This document shows, one piece after another, positions 44,719-53,063 of a DNA stretch of 64,000 bases. The stretch's first letter is position 1. Every line of letters starts with the position of its first letter. The stretch comes from Synechococcales cyanobacterium C42_A2020_086 (GTDB lineage: Bacteria > Cyanobacteriota > Cyanobacteriia > Elainellales > Elainellaceae), in NCBI GenBank assembly GCA_015272325.1, contig JACYLU010000036.1, positions 1-64,000 of the forward strand, in the 5' to 3' direction. A program made the translations under genes and the position numbers. Under the pieces are notes generated by a model. It saw nothing but the letters and a program-made list of their open reading frames with translations, was not told the origin of the DNA and searched no databases.

Positions 44719-45651
44719 ATGAGTATGAATTCACCGCCGGTTGCGCTGTCTGAAACGGTGATTGGTATCGATCTGGGAGGCAGCGCCATCAAACTCGGCC
44801 GCTTTGACTGGAACGGCACCTGCCTGCAGTCTTTGACGGTGCCAACCCCTCAGCCCGCCAAACCGGAAGCTGTTTTAGCCGCGATGGTGGACGCTATTGC
44901 CCAGATTGATCCCCTTCAGCAGAGTGTCGCTATTGGAGTGGGGACCCCCGGTCCTGCAGATGCAGCCGGACGAATTGCTCGTGTAGCCATTAATCTCGCA
45001 GGCTGGCAGAACGTCCCCTTGGCAGATTGGCTAGAAGCGAAGACCGGCAAACCAACCGTGCTTGCCAACGATGCCAATTGCGCCGGTATGGGTGAGTACT
45101 GGCTGGGGGCGGGTAGACCGTTTCAGCATATGATTCTGCTGACGTTAGGTACTGGAGTAGGCGGAGCCATTATTCTCAATGGCGAGCTGTTTGTTGGGCA
45201 CGAAGGCGCAGCCGGCGAGCTAGGGCTAATCACCCTGAATCCGGATGGTCCAGAGTGCAACAGCGGCAATAATGGCTCGCTAGAGCAATATGTTTCGGTG
45301 CGGGCAATTCACCGCCGTACGGGTCTGGAGCCTGCTGAACTAGGCAAGCGTGCTCAGGCGGGCGATCCGCAGGCGATTGCCTTCTGGCAAACCTATGGTC
45401 GCGACTTGGGGGCTGGTCTGGCCAGCTTAGTTTATGTTCTTACCCCCGAGGCAATTATTATTGGTGGTGGCGTCAGCGCTAGCGCCAAGTTTTTCTTACC
45501 TACCGTGCAGGCCGAGCTGGAGCGCCGCGTACTGGCGAGTTCTCGGGCTGGACTGCAACTGCTGCCCGCTCAATTGGGTAACCAAGCTGGGATGGTGGGA
45601 GCCGCAAAGCTCGCCTGGCAGAAACGCCTGCAAACCCTAGCTCAGTCTTGA
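44719..45651 (+). CDS. ROK-family sugar kinase (glucokinase-like)
   Basis: 310 residues. ASKHA fold with 'VIGIDLGGSAIKLGRFDWNG' (phosphate 1), 'VAIGVGTPGPADAAGRIARV', 'PTVLANDANCAGMGEYWLGA', 'HMILLTLGTGVGGAIILNGE' (phosphate 2) and 'GHEGAAGELGLITL' (catalytic region). The zinc-binding CxCGxxGCxE of typical ROK proteins is mostly absent; here it reads 'ECNSGNNGSLEQYVS', as in several cyanobacterial glucokinases. Probably phosphorylates glucose. ATG at 44719 or 44725. Confidence 0.88.
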   Translation: MSMNSPPVALSETVIGIDLGGSAIKLGRFDWNGTCLQSLTVPTPQPAKPEAVLAAMVDAIAQIDPLQQSVAIGVGTPGPADAAGRIARVAINLAGWQNVPLADWLEAKTGKPTVLANDANCAGMGEYWLGAGRPFQHMILLTLGTGVGGAIILNGELFVGHEGAAGELGLITLNPDGPECNSGNNGSLEQYVSVRAIHRRTGLEPAELGKRAQAGDPQAIAFWQTYGRDLGAGLASLVYVLTPEAIIIGGGVSASAKFFLPTVQAELERRVLASSRAGLQLLPAQLGNQAGMVGAAKLAWQKRLQTLAQS

Positions 45652-46268
45652 ACTCAGCTTTAATCGAGATTGCTTGATCGCGGCTGATTCATCCATTGCG
45701 GTCTTGCCCCTTCAAGCCTAGTGCCTAGAGACAAAATGAAGTGACGGCGTCCCATCGAGTGGATGGATGCGTCAACGGATAAGCCATTCGCATCGGGTGA
45801 TTTCAAGCTGCTTTTGGCTAGGAGCGCAGTTGGAAAACTGGCACAGATTTATCGCTTCCCTCCAGGCAAGAGCGTTAGGATGCGTACAGTAGGGTTACTG
45901 AAGCTTGCAGATTGTTGCGAGTGGATTTAAGGATTGCATTCGTATCCGACCGGTGGCGGTGTACCGATGATTCGTCGATGCGCCGCCTAATGCCCGAAGA
46001 GCGCAAGGTTACCTTGCAAAGCATCGAACTGAAGGGCTAGTAGGGATGCTGATGATGGTTACTCCATTCCGTTGACGCCAATAAACCAACCGCGTCCGGT
46101 TGCACTGTATGATTGCTCAGCGACTCGTTCACCCGCGGAGTCATTGAATCCCCATTCGTCAGCAATTCCCAAAGAGCATTGAGGCTGGGATTGACCTGTT
46201 TGGATGAGTGCATTGCACTTCAGCACCGTCTTCAGCAGAGACTATCAGGTTTGAGGAGGAGAAACGCT
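45652..46268. other. Intergenic region, about 600 bases
   Basis: No supported gene. A GTG-initiated 39-codon frame at 45921-46040 has no Shine-Dalgarno or recognisable family. A strong GAGGAGGAG precedes the exported-protein gene at 46269, so the longer upstream frame of that gene is not translated. Confidence 0.5.
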
Positions 46269-46673
46269 ATGAAACGCCCGGATTGGATGATTGTGCCTAC
46301 CGCTCTAGCCGCTACTCTTGCTATTGCGCTGGCAGCCCACAGCGAAACAATTCAAACTCCCCTGAGTTCAACTGTAACAGTAACAGGCACCTCGGGGGGT
46401 GCTCAGCCCAGCCAGTGTGGCTTCATTTCAGATGCGCCCAACCAGGTTGTAGTGGTAGACCAACCGACGCCGCTGCGCTTCAAGCTGCAAGCTCAAGGTC
46501 AGCCCACACTTTGGATTCAGGGTCCAGTCAATCGCTGCGTGATGGCAGATAGTTTTTCTGGCGGCAATATTGAGATCCCAGGTGTTTGGGAGCAGGGCAC
46601 CTATTCGGTTTATGTTGGCGACATGGCTCAGAGTGGGTCTCCCTTTACCCTGTCCATCATTCCTGAAAATTAG
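46269..46673 (+). CDS. Small exported protein with one predicted disulfide pair, unknown function
   Basis: 134 residues. A Sec-type signal 'MIVPTALAATLAIALAAHSE' is followed by a beta-rich domain with 'QCGFISDAPNQVVVVDQPTP', 'LRFKLQAQGQPTLWIQGPVN' and 'GVWEQGTYSVYVGD'. Two cysteines (in SQCGF and NRCVM) could form a disulfide. The pattern is seen in small periplasmic beta-sandwich proteins, but no named family was recognised. GAGGAG about 8 bases before the ATG fixes the start. Confidence 0.75.
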   Translation: MKRPDWMIVPTALAATLAIALAAHSETIQTPLSSTVTVTGTSGGAQPSQCGFISDAPNQVVVVDQPTPLRFKLQAQGQPTLWIQGPVNRCVMADSFSGGNIEIPGVWEQGTYSVYVGDMAQSGSPFTLSIIPEN

Positions 46674-46807
46674 AATAATAGCCCTCAAAGTTGGTAGGCT
46701 CCGGCAACGACCCTGAACATCTCTACCGCAGACGAGCAGAAACATTCAGGGCTTAGCATCGTTGCGAAGGTGGCTGCACGCGGCTGGTGACAATTCGTGA
46801 CAGCCCA

Positions 46808-47272
46808 CTAGTAACAGCCCACAACCGAAAGGCGATAGGCGTTGCCGATAGCTCGAACTCCGCCCACCTGCAGGTTAACTTGGTAGGGATCTGCATCAGT
46901 GCGAGGCAAACCTACGAGCGATAGGGCACGTCCTTCCAATAAACTTGCAGTTTGGTTGTATACGGTATCGGCAGTATCATCAGCATATTTCAAGTTCATC
47001 TGCACCGTATACTCACCTCCGTTCACTGGAACAATAGTGGCTATATAACGGCGAAATGCTTGATTGCTTGGCACTACAAAGTCTGTATGCCAATTGTCGA
47101 ACGTAATGCCCGTTCCAGGAGGAGACACCGATTTTTCAACTTCAGTTACGGGCTTTCCAACGGCCTCAAGGGGAATACAGGCTTGAGCATTCGCAGGAGC
47201 CTGATACACCCCATAAGGCAACCCAGCAGCGACCGTTACCGTAAGGGCAGTCTGTCTCAGCCAAGTCCACAT
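46808..47272 (-). CDS. Small exported protein, unknown function
   Basis: 154 residues with a signal peptide ending in PANA ('TALTVTVAAGLPYGVYQAPA', cleavage after NA). The mature domain is beta-rich: 'RRYIATIVPVNGGEYTVQMN', 'LSLVGLPRTDADPYQVNLQV'. Cysteines occur near the mature N-terminus (QACIP) and at the C-terminus (VVGCY), compatible with one long-range disulfide. No family recognised. It converges with the 46269 gene. Confidence 0.72.
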   Translation of the reverse strand: MWTWLRQTALTVTVAAGLPYGVYQAPANAQACIPLEAVGKPVTEVEKSVSPPGTGITFDNWHTDFVVPSNQAFRRYIATIVPVNGGEYTVQMNLKYADDTADTVYNQTASLLEGRALSLVGLPRTDADPYQVNLQVGGVRAIGNAYRLSVVGCY

Positions 47273-47372
47273 GAGAACACCTCATCTGATCTCTCTTACC
47301 CATCACGCTTACCGATCACGAGTCCAGCACAATTGCCTCTCGCAGCTTCGATAGAGTTCCATAGAGTCTGGG

Positions 47373-47642
47373 TTAGACGCGACGGCGCAGCATCGATTCC
47401 CAAATGAAAATGGCAATTATTGCTCCAATGATGGCCACAATAATGCCAGGAATGCTCAAGGTGGCTGCCGTAAGCTGTAGAGTTCCCGTCTCGATTAGGG
47501 TCATGATACTACCGCCGATGAATGCCCCAATGATGCCGAGCACAATATCACTCAGCCAGCCGCCCCCTTGGGTTCCGGGGTAAATCATCTTTGCAATAGC
47601 TCCAGCAATAAAGCCCAAAATGATCCAAGCAATAATGTTCAT
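47373..47642 (-). CDS. GlsB/YeaQ/YmgE family small membrane protein
   Basis: 89 residues, three helices. 'MNIIAWIILGFIAGAIAKMI', 'GTQGGGWLSDIVLGIIGAFI' and 'IVAIIGAIIAIFIWESMLRR' are typical of the transglycosylase-associated/GlsB family, linked to envelope and general stress. AAGGAAA lies 5 bases before the ATG at 47642; the longer in-frame start at 47657 is less likely. Confidence 0.9.
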   Translation of the reverse strand: MNIIAWIILGFIAGAIAKMIYPGTQGGGWLSDIVLGIIGAFIGGSIMTLIETGTLQLTAATLSIPGIIVAIIGAIIAIFIWESMLRRRV

Positions 47643-47832
47643 GGATGTTTCCTTCAAAAGGCGCTACATCTCGAACATTAGAGGCAAATAACACCGAAAT
47701 CGTCGCTCGCAAGTCCGATTTTGCATCAACCCAAAATCCGCCGCTGGATGCCGTGGTTGTCACATTTCGGTCATATTTCGACTACACCTCAGCGGTGTTT
47801 GCTCCACGCGGTTTTCCCCTCGCAGCGGCTTT

Positions 47833-49071
47833 TTACTGTAGCACCGTCTTTGAAACAATGCGGGTTTTCTTGCGATCAGCTTCGGAGAGTTCTTCTCCCG
47901 CTTGAATGCGGGTGGCATTATCTTGCAGCACAGTAGCGGCGTTGTAATCTCCCATTTGCAGAGCAGTTTTGGCTGCTGACTGCAGCATCGTGGCTGCCCC
48001 TGCTAGATCGCCTTGAACCAGTTTGGCTTCGGCAATTTGGGTTTGCCGATACTTGGCTAGCGCTAGCACATGCTGCTGCACTTGCGGATTGAGCGCCGAC
48101 TGATAAACTGACTGAACATCGGCTTCTACAGGAATCGCTTCGGAGAGGAGATCTACTTCTCCGGTTAGCGGATCATCGTAACGCACCTGGACTCGGGCGA
48201 TGGTCTGAGGTCCAGCCGGCAACTGGCCAATGTACAGGTTTGCCAGCACTACCTTGGGAACATCGATCAACAAATCGCCTAGACGGATTAGCAGCGGCTC
48301 GCCTTCGTTAATTACCGGCAGTTCGATCGTTTCGGGCACCACCTGCGCAACAGGCTTCAGCTCGGCCAAGCGAGCTTGGGGGACCAAGGTGAGCAGCAGA
48401 TGAGCGTTGGTCAAGCCGACTGCCTGGATGCGATTAAACAAACGGCTGAACTCACTCACGGCTTCTTCTGGCTTTTGAATGTAGGAGAGGGTGCCCCCAG
48501 CCGCATCTGCAATTTGTTCCAGGACGTCCTGGTTCCAGTGGTCGCCAAACCCGAGGGTATTGAGAGTGAGATTGTAGGTAGCGGCAAGCTCCGCCAATTT
48601 CATGCAGCGGTCGTTACTGCCGTGTTCATTTTCGCCGTCCGTCAACAGAAATGCTTGCGAAATTGTGTCTTTCTTGGCTTTGGCGAGTTCCTCAATACCG
48701 AGCCGCATGCCCTCGTCGATAGCGGTGCCACCACTAGCCCGAAGCTGGTTAATTTCAACCTTGATCGCGGCCGGGTTCTCAATGACCTGATTGGGGACCA
48801 GCACCTTGGCTCGGTGATCAAACACCACAATCGACAGCCGATCGCCCGGAGAAAGGCTATCCACAATGCGATAGGCGGCCTGCTTCACCGTGTCGAGAGG
48901 ACGCCCATTCATAGAGCCGCTGTGGTCTAAAATCAAACACAAATTCAGGGGAGCCGTGCGGCCGGGGGTATCAGCAATAGCCGACAGGGAAATAGCGAGC
49001 TGCCGTTGGCTTGTGGCTTGAGCACCATCGAGATGGGCATCACTCAGTGCAGCTTGCAGACCAACTCTCAT
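47833..49071 (-). CDS. VWA-domain protein
   Basis: 412 residues. The von Willebrand A domain (about 40-210) has an intact MIDAS: 'LCLILDHSGSMNGRPLD' (D49, S51, S53), 'RASGGTAIDEGMRLGIEELA' (Thr) and 'SQAFLLTDGENEHGSNDRC' (Asp). The C-terminal half is a beta domain and helices ('LAKYRQTQIAEAKLVQGDLA') like those of cyanobacterial VWA proteins. It lacks a signal peptide and is cytosolic, probably a metal-dependent adaptor; partner unknown. AGGAG is 10 bases before the ATG at 49071; an upstream in-frame extension of 32 residues is unlikely. Confidence 0.88.
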   Translation of the reverse strand: MRVGLQAALSDAHLDGAQATSQRQLAISLSAIADTPGRTAPLNLCLILDHSGSMNGRPLDTVKQAAYRIVDSLSPGDRLSIVVFDHRAKVLVPNQVIENPAAIKVEINQLRASGGTAIDEGMRLGIEELAKAKKDTISQAFLLTDGENEHGSNDRCMKLAELAATYNLTLNTLGFGDHWNQDVLEQIADAAGGTLSYIQKPEEAVSEFSRLFNRIQAVGLTNAHLLLTLVPQARLAELKPVAQVVPETIELPVINEGEPLLIRLGDLLIDVPKVVLANLYIGQLPAGPQTIARVQVRYDDPLTGEVDLLSEAIPVEADVQSVYQSALNPQVQQHVLALAKYRQTQIAEAKLVQGDLAGAATMLQSAAKTALQMGDYNAATVLQDNATRIQAGEELSEADRKKTRIVSKTVLQ

Positions 49072-49418
49072 AGCGGAATGCTCCTGGGGAATTAGGAAAT
49101 AGAACGACGATCTAAAGTAGGGAAAGTAGGGGCTCAAGCAATACCTAAACAGCTTCACGCGGGGCAATGCCGATTACGGAATTCCATACAGAATGTTGAT
49201 AGTCAGAATCACACGGTAACTCGTTCGGATATCCCTACTCACCTGGATAGGGAATCATCTTGTTGCTCCAATCGAGGCAGAAAACCCTAGAACAAGAGAC
49301 CATCAGGATGCTATCGCTCTCTAGCGGCTTGACTAGAGCAGCCCGCCCGCAATGCAAGGAAAATGCCTTAGGAGTAATATGTAAGAAATAATGCCACTCT
49401 TTTAGGCAACTGTGCGCT
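49072..49418. other. Divergent region between VWA gene and clpR gene
   Basis: About 350 bases, no ORF supported. It should contain promoters in both directions. No strong Shine-Dalgarno precedes the clpR ATG at 49419. Confidence 0.5.
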
Positions 49419-50102
49419 ATGAGTTCATCCATTAAAGCTGTTCAAACTGCGTATTATGGCGAGGCGTACTACCGCACTCCTCCCCCTGACTTGGCTTCGC
49501 TGCTGCTAAAGGAGCGGATTGTTTATTTGGGAGGCCCACTGCATTCGCTAGACGAATACCGCAGAAACCCCAATCAAGACTTTACCCGTTTAATTATCGC
49601 TCAGTTGCTCTACCTGCAATTTGACGATCCCGAGAAGCCCATCTATTTCTACATCAATTCAACTGGTACATCTTGGGAAGGGCAAACAATTGGTTTTGAA
49701 ACTGAGGCCTTCGCCGTGTGCGATACGCTGAACTACATTAAGCCCCCGGTCCATACCATTTGCATTGGGCAGGCCGTCGGAGCCGCCGCTATGATTCTAT
49801 CGTCGGGCACGAAAGGCTTCCGGGCTAGCTTGCCCCACGCCACAATTGTGCTGAACCAGCCCCGCAGCGGCGCGCAAGGTCAGGCAACGGATATTCAAAT
49901 CCGCGCCAAAGAAGTCCTGGAGAACCGAGCTGCTATTCTGGATATTCTCTCTAAAAACACTGGGCAGCCTGTTGAAAAGATCGCTAAAGACACAGATCGC
50001 ACCTTCTACCTAACGCCGTATGAGGCCAAAGAGTATGGACTGATCGATCGCGTTCTAGAAAGCACTAAGCAGCTGCCGAAACCCATTCCCGCGCTCACTT
50101 AG
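49419..50102 (+). CDS. clpR: Catalytically inactive ClpP homologue ClpR
   Basis: 227 residues with the ClpR start 'YYRTPPPDLASLLLKERIVY' and 'KPIYFYINSTGTSWEGQT'. The position of the nucleophile Ser is Gly (G121 in 'CIGQAVGAAAMIL') and that of the catalytic His is Asn (N146 in 'TIVLNQPRSGAQGQATDIQI'), so it cannot hydrolyse peptides. In cyanobacteria ClpR forms a mixed ring with ClpP3. First of three tandem clp genes, 46 bases before the next. Family assignment follows Synechocystis ClpR by pattern. Confidence 0.93.
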   Translation: MSSSIKAVQTAYYGEAYYRTPPPDLASLLLKERIVYLGGPLHSLDEYRRNPNQDFTRLIIAQLLYLQFDDPEKPIYFYINSTGTSWEGQTIGFETEAFAVCDTLNYIKPPVHTICIGQAVGAAAMILSSGTKGFRASLPHATIVLNQPRSGAQGQATDIQIRAKEVLENRAAILDILSKNTGQPVEKIAKDTDRTFYLTPYEAKEYGLIDRVLESTKQLPKPIPALT

Positions 50103-50148
50103 TTTCCATAGCCCCTGTGGGCTTCTCGTTCTCTCTTAGCCAGGCTTT

Positions 50149-50784
50149 ATGCAAGTTCCTTACCGCCTTCCCGGCAGCCAATATGTCCAATGGGTAGATG
50201 TCTATACCCGTATGGCGTACGAGCGCATCATTTTCCTCGATGAAGAAATTGACGATGGTACAGCCAATGCAACGGTGGCGCTGCTGCTGTATCTTGAGTC
50301 CGACGATGCCACTAAGCCTATCTACCTCTACATCAATTCTCCTGGCGAGCGAGTTGCGCCCGGCATGAAAGTTGCTTCGATGGCGGCTAGCATGGCGATT
50401 TACGACACCATGCAGCACATCAAGGCTCCCGTGCATACAATCTGCCTGGGGCTAGCTGGGGGCACGGCGGCGATGCTGCTGGCGGCGGGAGCCAAGGGGT
50501 TTCGGGCTAGCTTGCCAAATGCCGAGATCATGCTGGCGCCCCAGTACGGTCGCACGAGTGGGCAAGCCGCCGACATTGAAATTGATGCTAAGAAGGTTTT
50601 GGCCGACCGATCCCTGCTGATTGATATTCTGGCAGGGCATACCGGGCAGCCGCCGGAGAAAATTGCTAGCGATATCGACCGCCGATTCTACCTCACACCC
50701 GCTGAAGCTAAAGAATACGGTCTGATCGATCGTGTTTTGGAGAGCAGCAAACAGTTGCCCAAACCGGCAGCTACCTTCGCCTGA
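50149..50784 (+). CDS. Second catalytically inactive Clp subunit, ClpP/ClpR mosaic
   Basis: 211 residues. The N-terminal half resembles the active ClpP encoded next ('[19 protein letters not shown]' against [17 protein letters not shown]; '[17 protein letters not shown]'), whereas the C-terminal half matches ClpR ('RRFYLTPAEAKEYGLIDRVL' and a KQLPKP tail). Nucleophile Ser is Gly (G105 in 'CLGLAGGTAAMLL'), and the catalytic His is Ala (A130 in 'EIMLAPQYGR'). An insertion 'GMKVASMAASMAIYD' of about nine residues follows the substrate-binding loop. So it is a second dead subunit, apparently made by duplication with recombination. 60 bases before clpP. Confidence 0.88.
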   Translation: MQVPYRLPGSQYVQWVDVYTRMAYERIIFLDEEIDDGTANATVALLLYLESDDATKPIYLYINSPGERVAPGMKVASMAASMAIYDTMQHIKAPVHTICLGLAGGTAAMLLAAGAKGFRASLPNAEIMLAPQYGRTSGQAADIEIDAKKVLADRSLLIDILAGHTGQPPEKIASDIDRRFYLTPAEAKEYGLIDRVLESSKQLPKPAATFA

Positions 50785-50843
50785 TTGCCCATCACCTCGA
50801 GGAGTGACTTTCCCTCGCTTGCCGTTCTTTATTTATTTGTCCT

Positions 50844-51449
50844 ATGCCTATTGGTACTCCCAAAGTCCCTTACCGTCTTCCAGGTAGCTCTTACGAACAG
50901 TGGATCGACATCTATCAGCGGCTGAGTCTGGAACGAATTATCTTCCTCAGCCAGGAAGTAGACGACAGCATTGCCAACGCTATCGTGGCATCGATGCTGT
51001 ACCTGGATTCTGAAGATTCCAGCAAGCCCATCTATCTCTATATCAATTCGCCTGGAGGCTCAGTGACCGCCGGCATGGCCATCTACGACACCATGCAGCA
51101 TATCAAATCGGAGGTGGTGACGATTTGTGTCGGCCTTGCCGCCTCCATGGGGGCATTTCTGCTGGCAGCCGGCAGTAAAGGTAAGCGGTCAGCCCTGCCC
51201 CATGCCCGAATCATGATCCATCAGCCCTTGGGTGGCACTGGTCGCCAGCAGGCTACCGATATCGAGATCGAAGCTCGGCAAATTCTCCGGATTCGCAGCC
51301 AGCTCAACGAGCTGCTGGCGTTTCATACCGGCAAAACCGTAGAGCAGATTGAGAAAGACACCGACCGAGACTACTTCATGTCTGCTGAAGAAGCAAAAGC
51401 CTATGGACTGATCGATCGCGTCATTGTGGATCAAACCTCAACCGGTTAG
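50844..51449 (+). CDS. clpP: ATP-dependent Clp protease proteolytic subunit (ClpP3-like)
   Basis: 201 residues with the Ser-His-Asp triad intact: S101 in '[16 protein letters not shown]', H126 in '[12 protein letters not shown]' and an Asp in '[19 protein letters not shown]'. '[19 protein letters not shown]' is the classic substrate-binding loop. Only active subunit of the three-gene unit, so ring activity depends on it. A strong intrinsic terminator follows 40 bases after its stop. Confidence 0.95.
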   Translation: MPIGTPKVPYRLPGSSYEQWIDIYQRLSLERIIFLSQEVDDSIANAIVASMLYLDSEDSSKPIYLYINSPGGSVTAGMAIYDTMQHIKSEVVTICVGLAASMGAFLLAAGSKGKRSALPHARIMIHQPLGGTGRQQATDIEIEARQILRIRSQLNELLAFHTGKTVEQIEKDTDRDYFMSAEEAKAYGLIDRVIVDQTSTG

Positions 51450-51488
51450 TCTCCACTCCGATGCAGGCTCTATGCATTTAGCGTTGCT

Positions 51489-51522
51489 AATGGCAGAATT
51501 TGTGATAACTCTGCCATTTTTT
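51489..51522 (+). terminator. Intrinsic terminator after clpR-clpR-clpP
   Basis: AATGGCAGA (51489-51497) and TCTGCCATT (51510-51518) form a perfect 9-bp stem with a 12-base loop, followed by an unbroken run of T (51517-51522). This is the clearest rho-independent terminator in the window. It separates the clp unit from the J-domain gene. Confidence 0.88.
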
Positions 51523-51533
51523 GTTTCTATCTA

Positions 51534-52157
51534 ATGAATCTGGCTGATTGCTACCGACTGCTAGGGCTGAGAACTGGCGCATCCTATGAGGACATCAAAG
51601 CGTCCTACCGGCGTTTGGCGCGGCAGTATCATCCAGATGCGAATCCCAAAAACCAACAGCAGGCGAAGGAAAAGTTCATTCAGCTCACCGAAGCCTATAA
51701 AGCGTTGCTCAACGTGGTGTCGCCCACGCTGGGCCGTGGCAAAGGTGCTTCTCCCCTCGACCTCAAGCGCGACCGGGAGACCATGAAGCCAGAAACCGTT
51801 CAGCCCCCTGCCAGAGCCTCCTCGCCGCCACCGTTACACCAGAATTTGCCCCCGATTGATCGCCAGCTTAAGCAAAGTTCCTACGAACAGCTGCTGCAGC
51901 TCCTACGGGATCAGCGATTTCCTCGGGCTGTTGCCCTAGTGGAAGGGTTGGCACAGCGCCTGCCGAATGATGTTGAGGTGCGGCAGTGGCAGGCTATTAC
52001 CTATCAGCGGTTTGGACGCTACCTGATTCAGGTGAACCAAAAGGACAAGGCGCGGGTTTATCTCAAGAAGGCGCTGCGGACCGATCCCCACAACAAATCT
52101 CTCTGGCAGGAGGTGGAGCGAGACTTTCGCCGCATCGATCAAGTTGAGATTCTTTAG
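51534..52157 (+). CDS. J-domain protein with C-terminal helical repeats
   Basis: 207 residues. The J domain (1-62) contains 'RLARQYHPDANPKNQQQAKE' with HPD at 33-35 and an expected 'FIQLTEAYKALLNV' helix IV. No G/F-rich or zinc-finger domain follows, so it is a type III DnaJ. Residues about 115-205 are helical, TPR-like ('RYLIQVNQKDKARVYLKKAL'). It should stimulate an Hsp70 and deliver a specific client set. It begins right after the clp terminator. Confidence 0.9.
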   Translation: MNLADCYRLLGLRTGASYEDIKASYRRLARQYHPDANPKNQQQAKEKFIQLTEAYKALLNVVSPTLGRGKGASPLDLKRDRETMKPETVQPPARASSPPPLHQNLPPIDRQLKQSSYEQLLQLLRDQRFPRAVALVEGLAQRLPNDVEVRQWQAITYQRFGRYLIQVNQKDKARVYLKKALRTDPHNKSLWQEVERDFRRIDQVEIL

Positions 52158-52248
52158 TAGCCTGAAGCCAAATCGGCAAGACGCAGCGGACCTTGAATGC
52201 CTGATTCTGCACTTCTATCGAAAACAATCCCCAGTTATTCAAGTAATC

Positions 52249-52539
52249 TTAAGCCCCCAGAACCTGGGCAATGGCAGACTCTAGCTCCTCTCGGCTGAGA
52301 GTTGTCAAGACGAAAACTTCTTGAAAAGTTTTACCTTTACGCGCAATCAGCTTGAAGCCACCCCGAATCGGCACGGAAACCTTGATCGTGAGACGGGGCA
52401 TGTTGGATCGGGCAGGGCCAAGTACAGCAGGCGTGATAGTTTCAACGCCTGGGCAGCGGGCTAGCCGCTCCAGGATGGGAATTAACCCAGAAAGATGAGT
52501 TGAGTGATTCCAAACGAGCCTGCCCGAAGCTGAGGTCAT
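52249..52539 (-). CDS. DUF2103 family small metal-binding-like protein
   Basis: 96 residues. 'SGRLVWNHSTHLSGLIPILE' and 'VETITPAVLGPARSNMPRLT' are the conserved blocks of DUF2103, a family annotated as predicted metal-binding and common in cyanobacteria. The His pair NHSTH could bind metal. It lies 11 bases after clpS, likely cotranscribed. Confidence 0.85.
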   Translation of the reverse strand: MTSASGRLVWNHSTHLSGLIPILERLARCPGVETITPAVLGPARSNMPRLTIKVSVPIRGGFKLIARKGKTFQEVFVLTTLSREELESAIAQVLGA

Positions 52540-52550
52540 GCCATGTTCTC

Positions 52551-52889
52551 CTAGGCTGTCTCTAGAGGAGCCATCGTCAGACCAGCTCGACTGAGCTGCT
52601 GATGGTATAGTTCTGCTTGCTCTTGCGGTCCGACCCAGACCGTTGCCAAACCCTCAAAATGGATTTGGTTGGTCAGCTCCCAGGCGCGATCGCTCGTCAT
52701 GGCAGGAATGTATTTCATCAGACATTCAGCAACATGCTGGAACGTGTTGAAATCATCGTTGAGAACAATGACCTTGTAATTTGGATAAGGCTTTTGTGTC
52801 ACCTGACTGGCACGCTCTGGAGTGACCGTAGGTGCAGTAGCCATCGCCCGAGGTGCCGTTAAACGCACAACTGAAGATACGGAGATCAT
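52551..52889 (-). CDS. clpS: ClpS adaptor of the Clp protease
   Basis: 112 residues. The ClpS core 'YPNYKVIVLNDDFNTFQHVA' contains the ND/D motif that binds N-degron amino groups, and 'CLMKYIPAMTSDRAWELTNQ' follows. It delivers N-end-rule substrates to the ClpC chaperone. The N-terminal 35 residues are a variable, flexible extension. The ATG at 52889 has GGTGA 5 bases upstream and is preferred over an upstream GTG (52898). Encoded within 1.5 kb of the clp protease genes. Confidence 0.93.
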   Translation of the reverse strand: MISVSSVVRLTAPRAMATAPTVTPERASQVTQKPYPNYKVIVLNDDFNTFQHVAECLMKYIPAMTSDRAWELTNQIHFEGLATVWVGPQEQAELYHQQLSRAGLTMAPLETA

Positions 52890-53063
52890 AGGCGTCACCA
52901 GTAGCTCTACAAGTACCTTTACAAAAGTATACTCCCCATACTTTATCCTACAGTGATATCCTACAGTGATACTATAGTGCCTGCCGCAGGAGGAGATAGA
53001 GGCTGTTGGGGAGGAAATGGTTCGCTAGACTGCACCCTGGCTACGGCATGTATCACTTTTATC

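Noticed and set aside
45921-46040. GTG-initiated 39-codon frame in the long intergenic region
   Set aside because: Too short, no Shine-Dalgarno and no recognised family; reading as a gene would be speculative.
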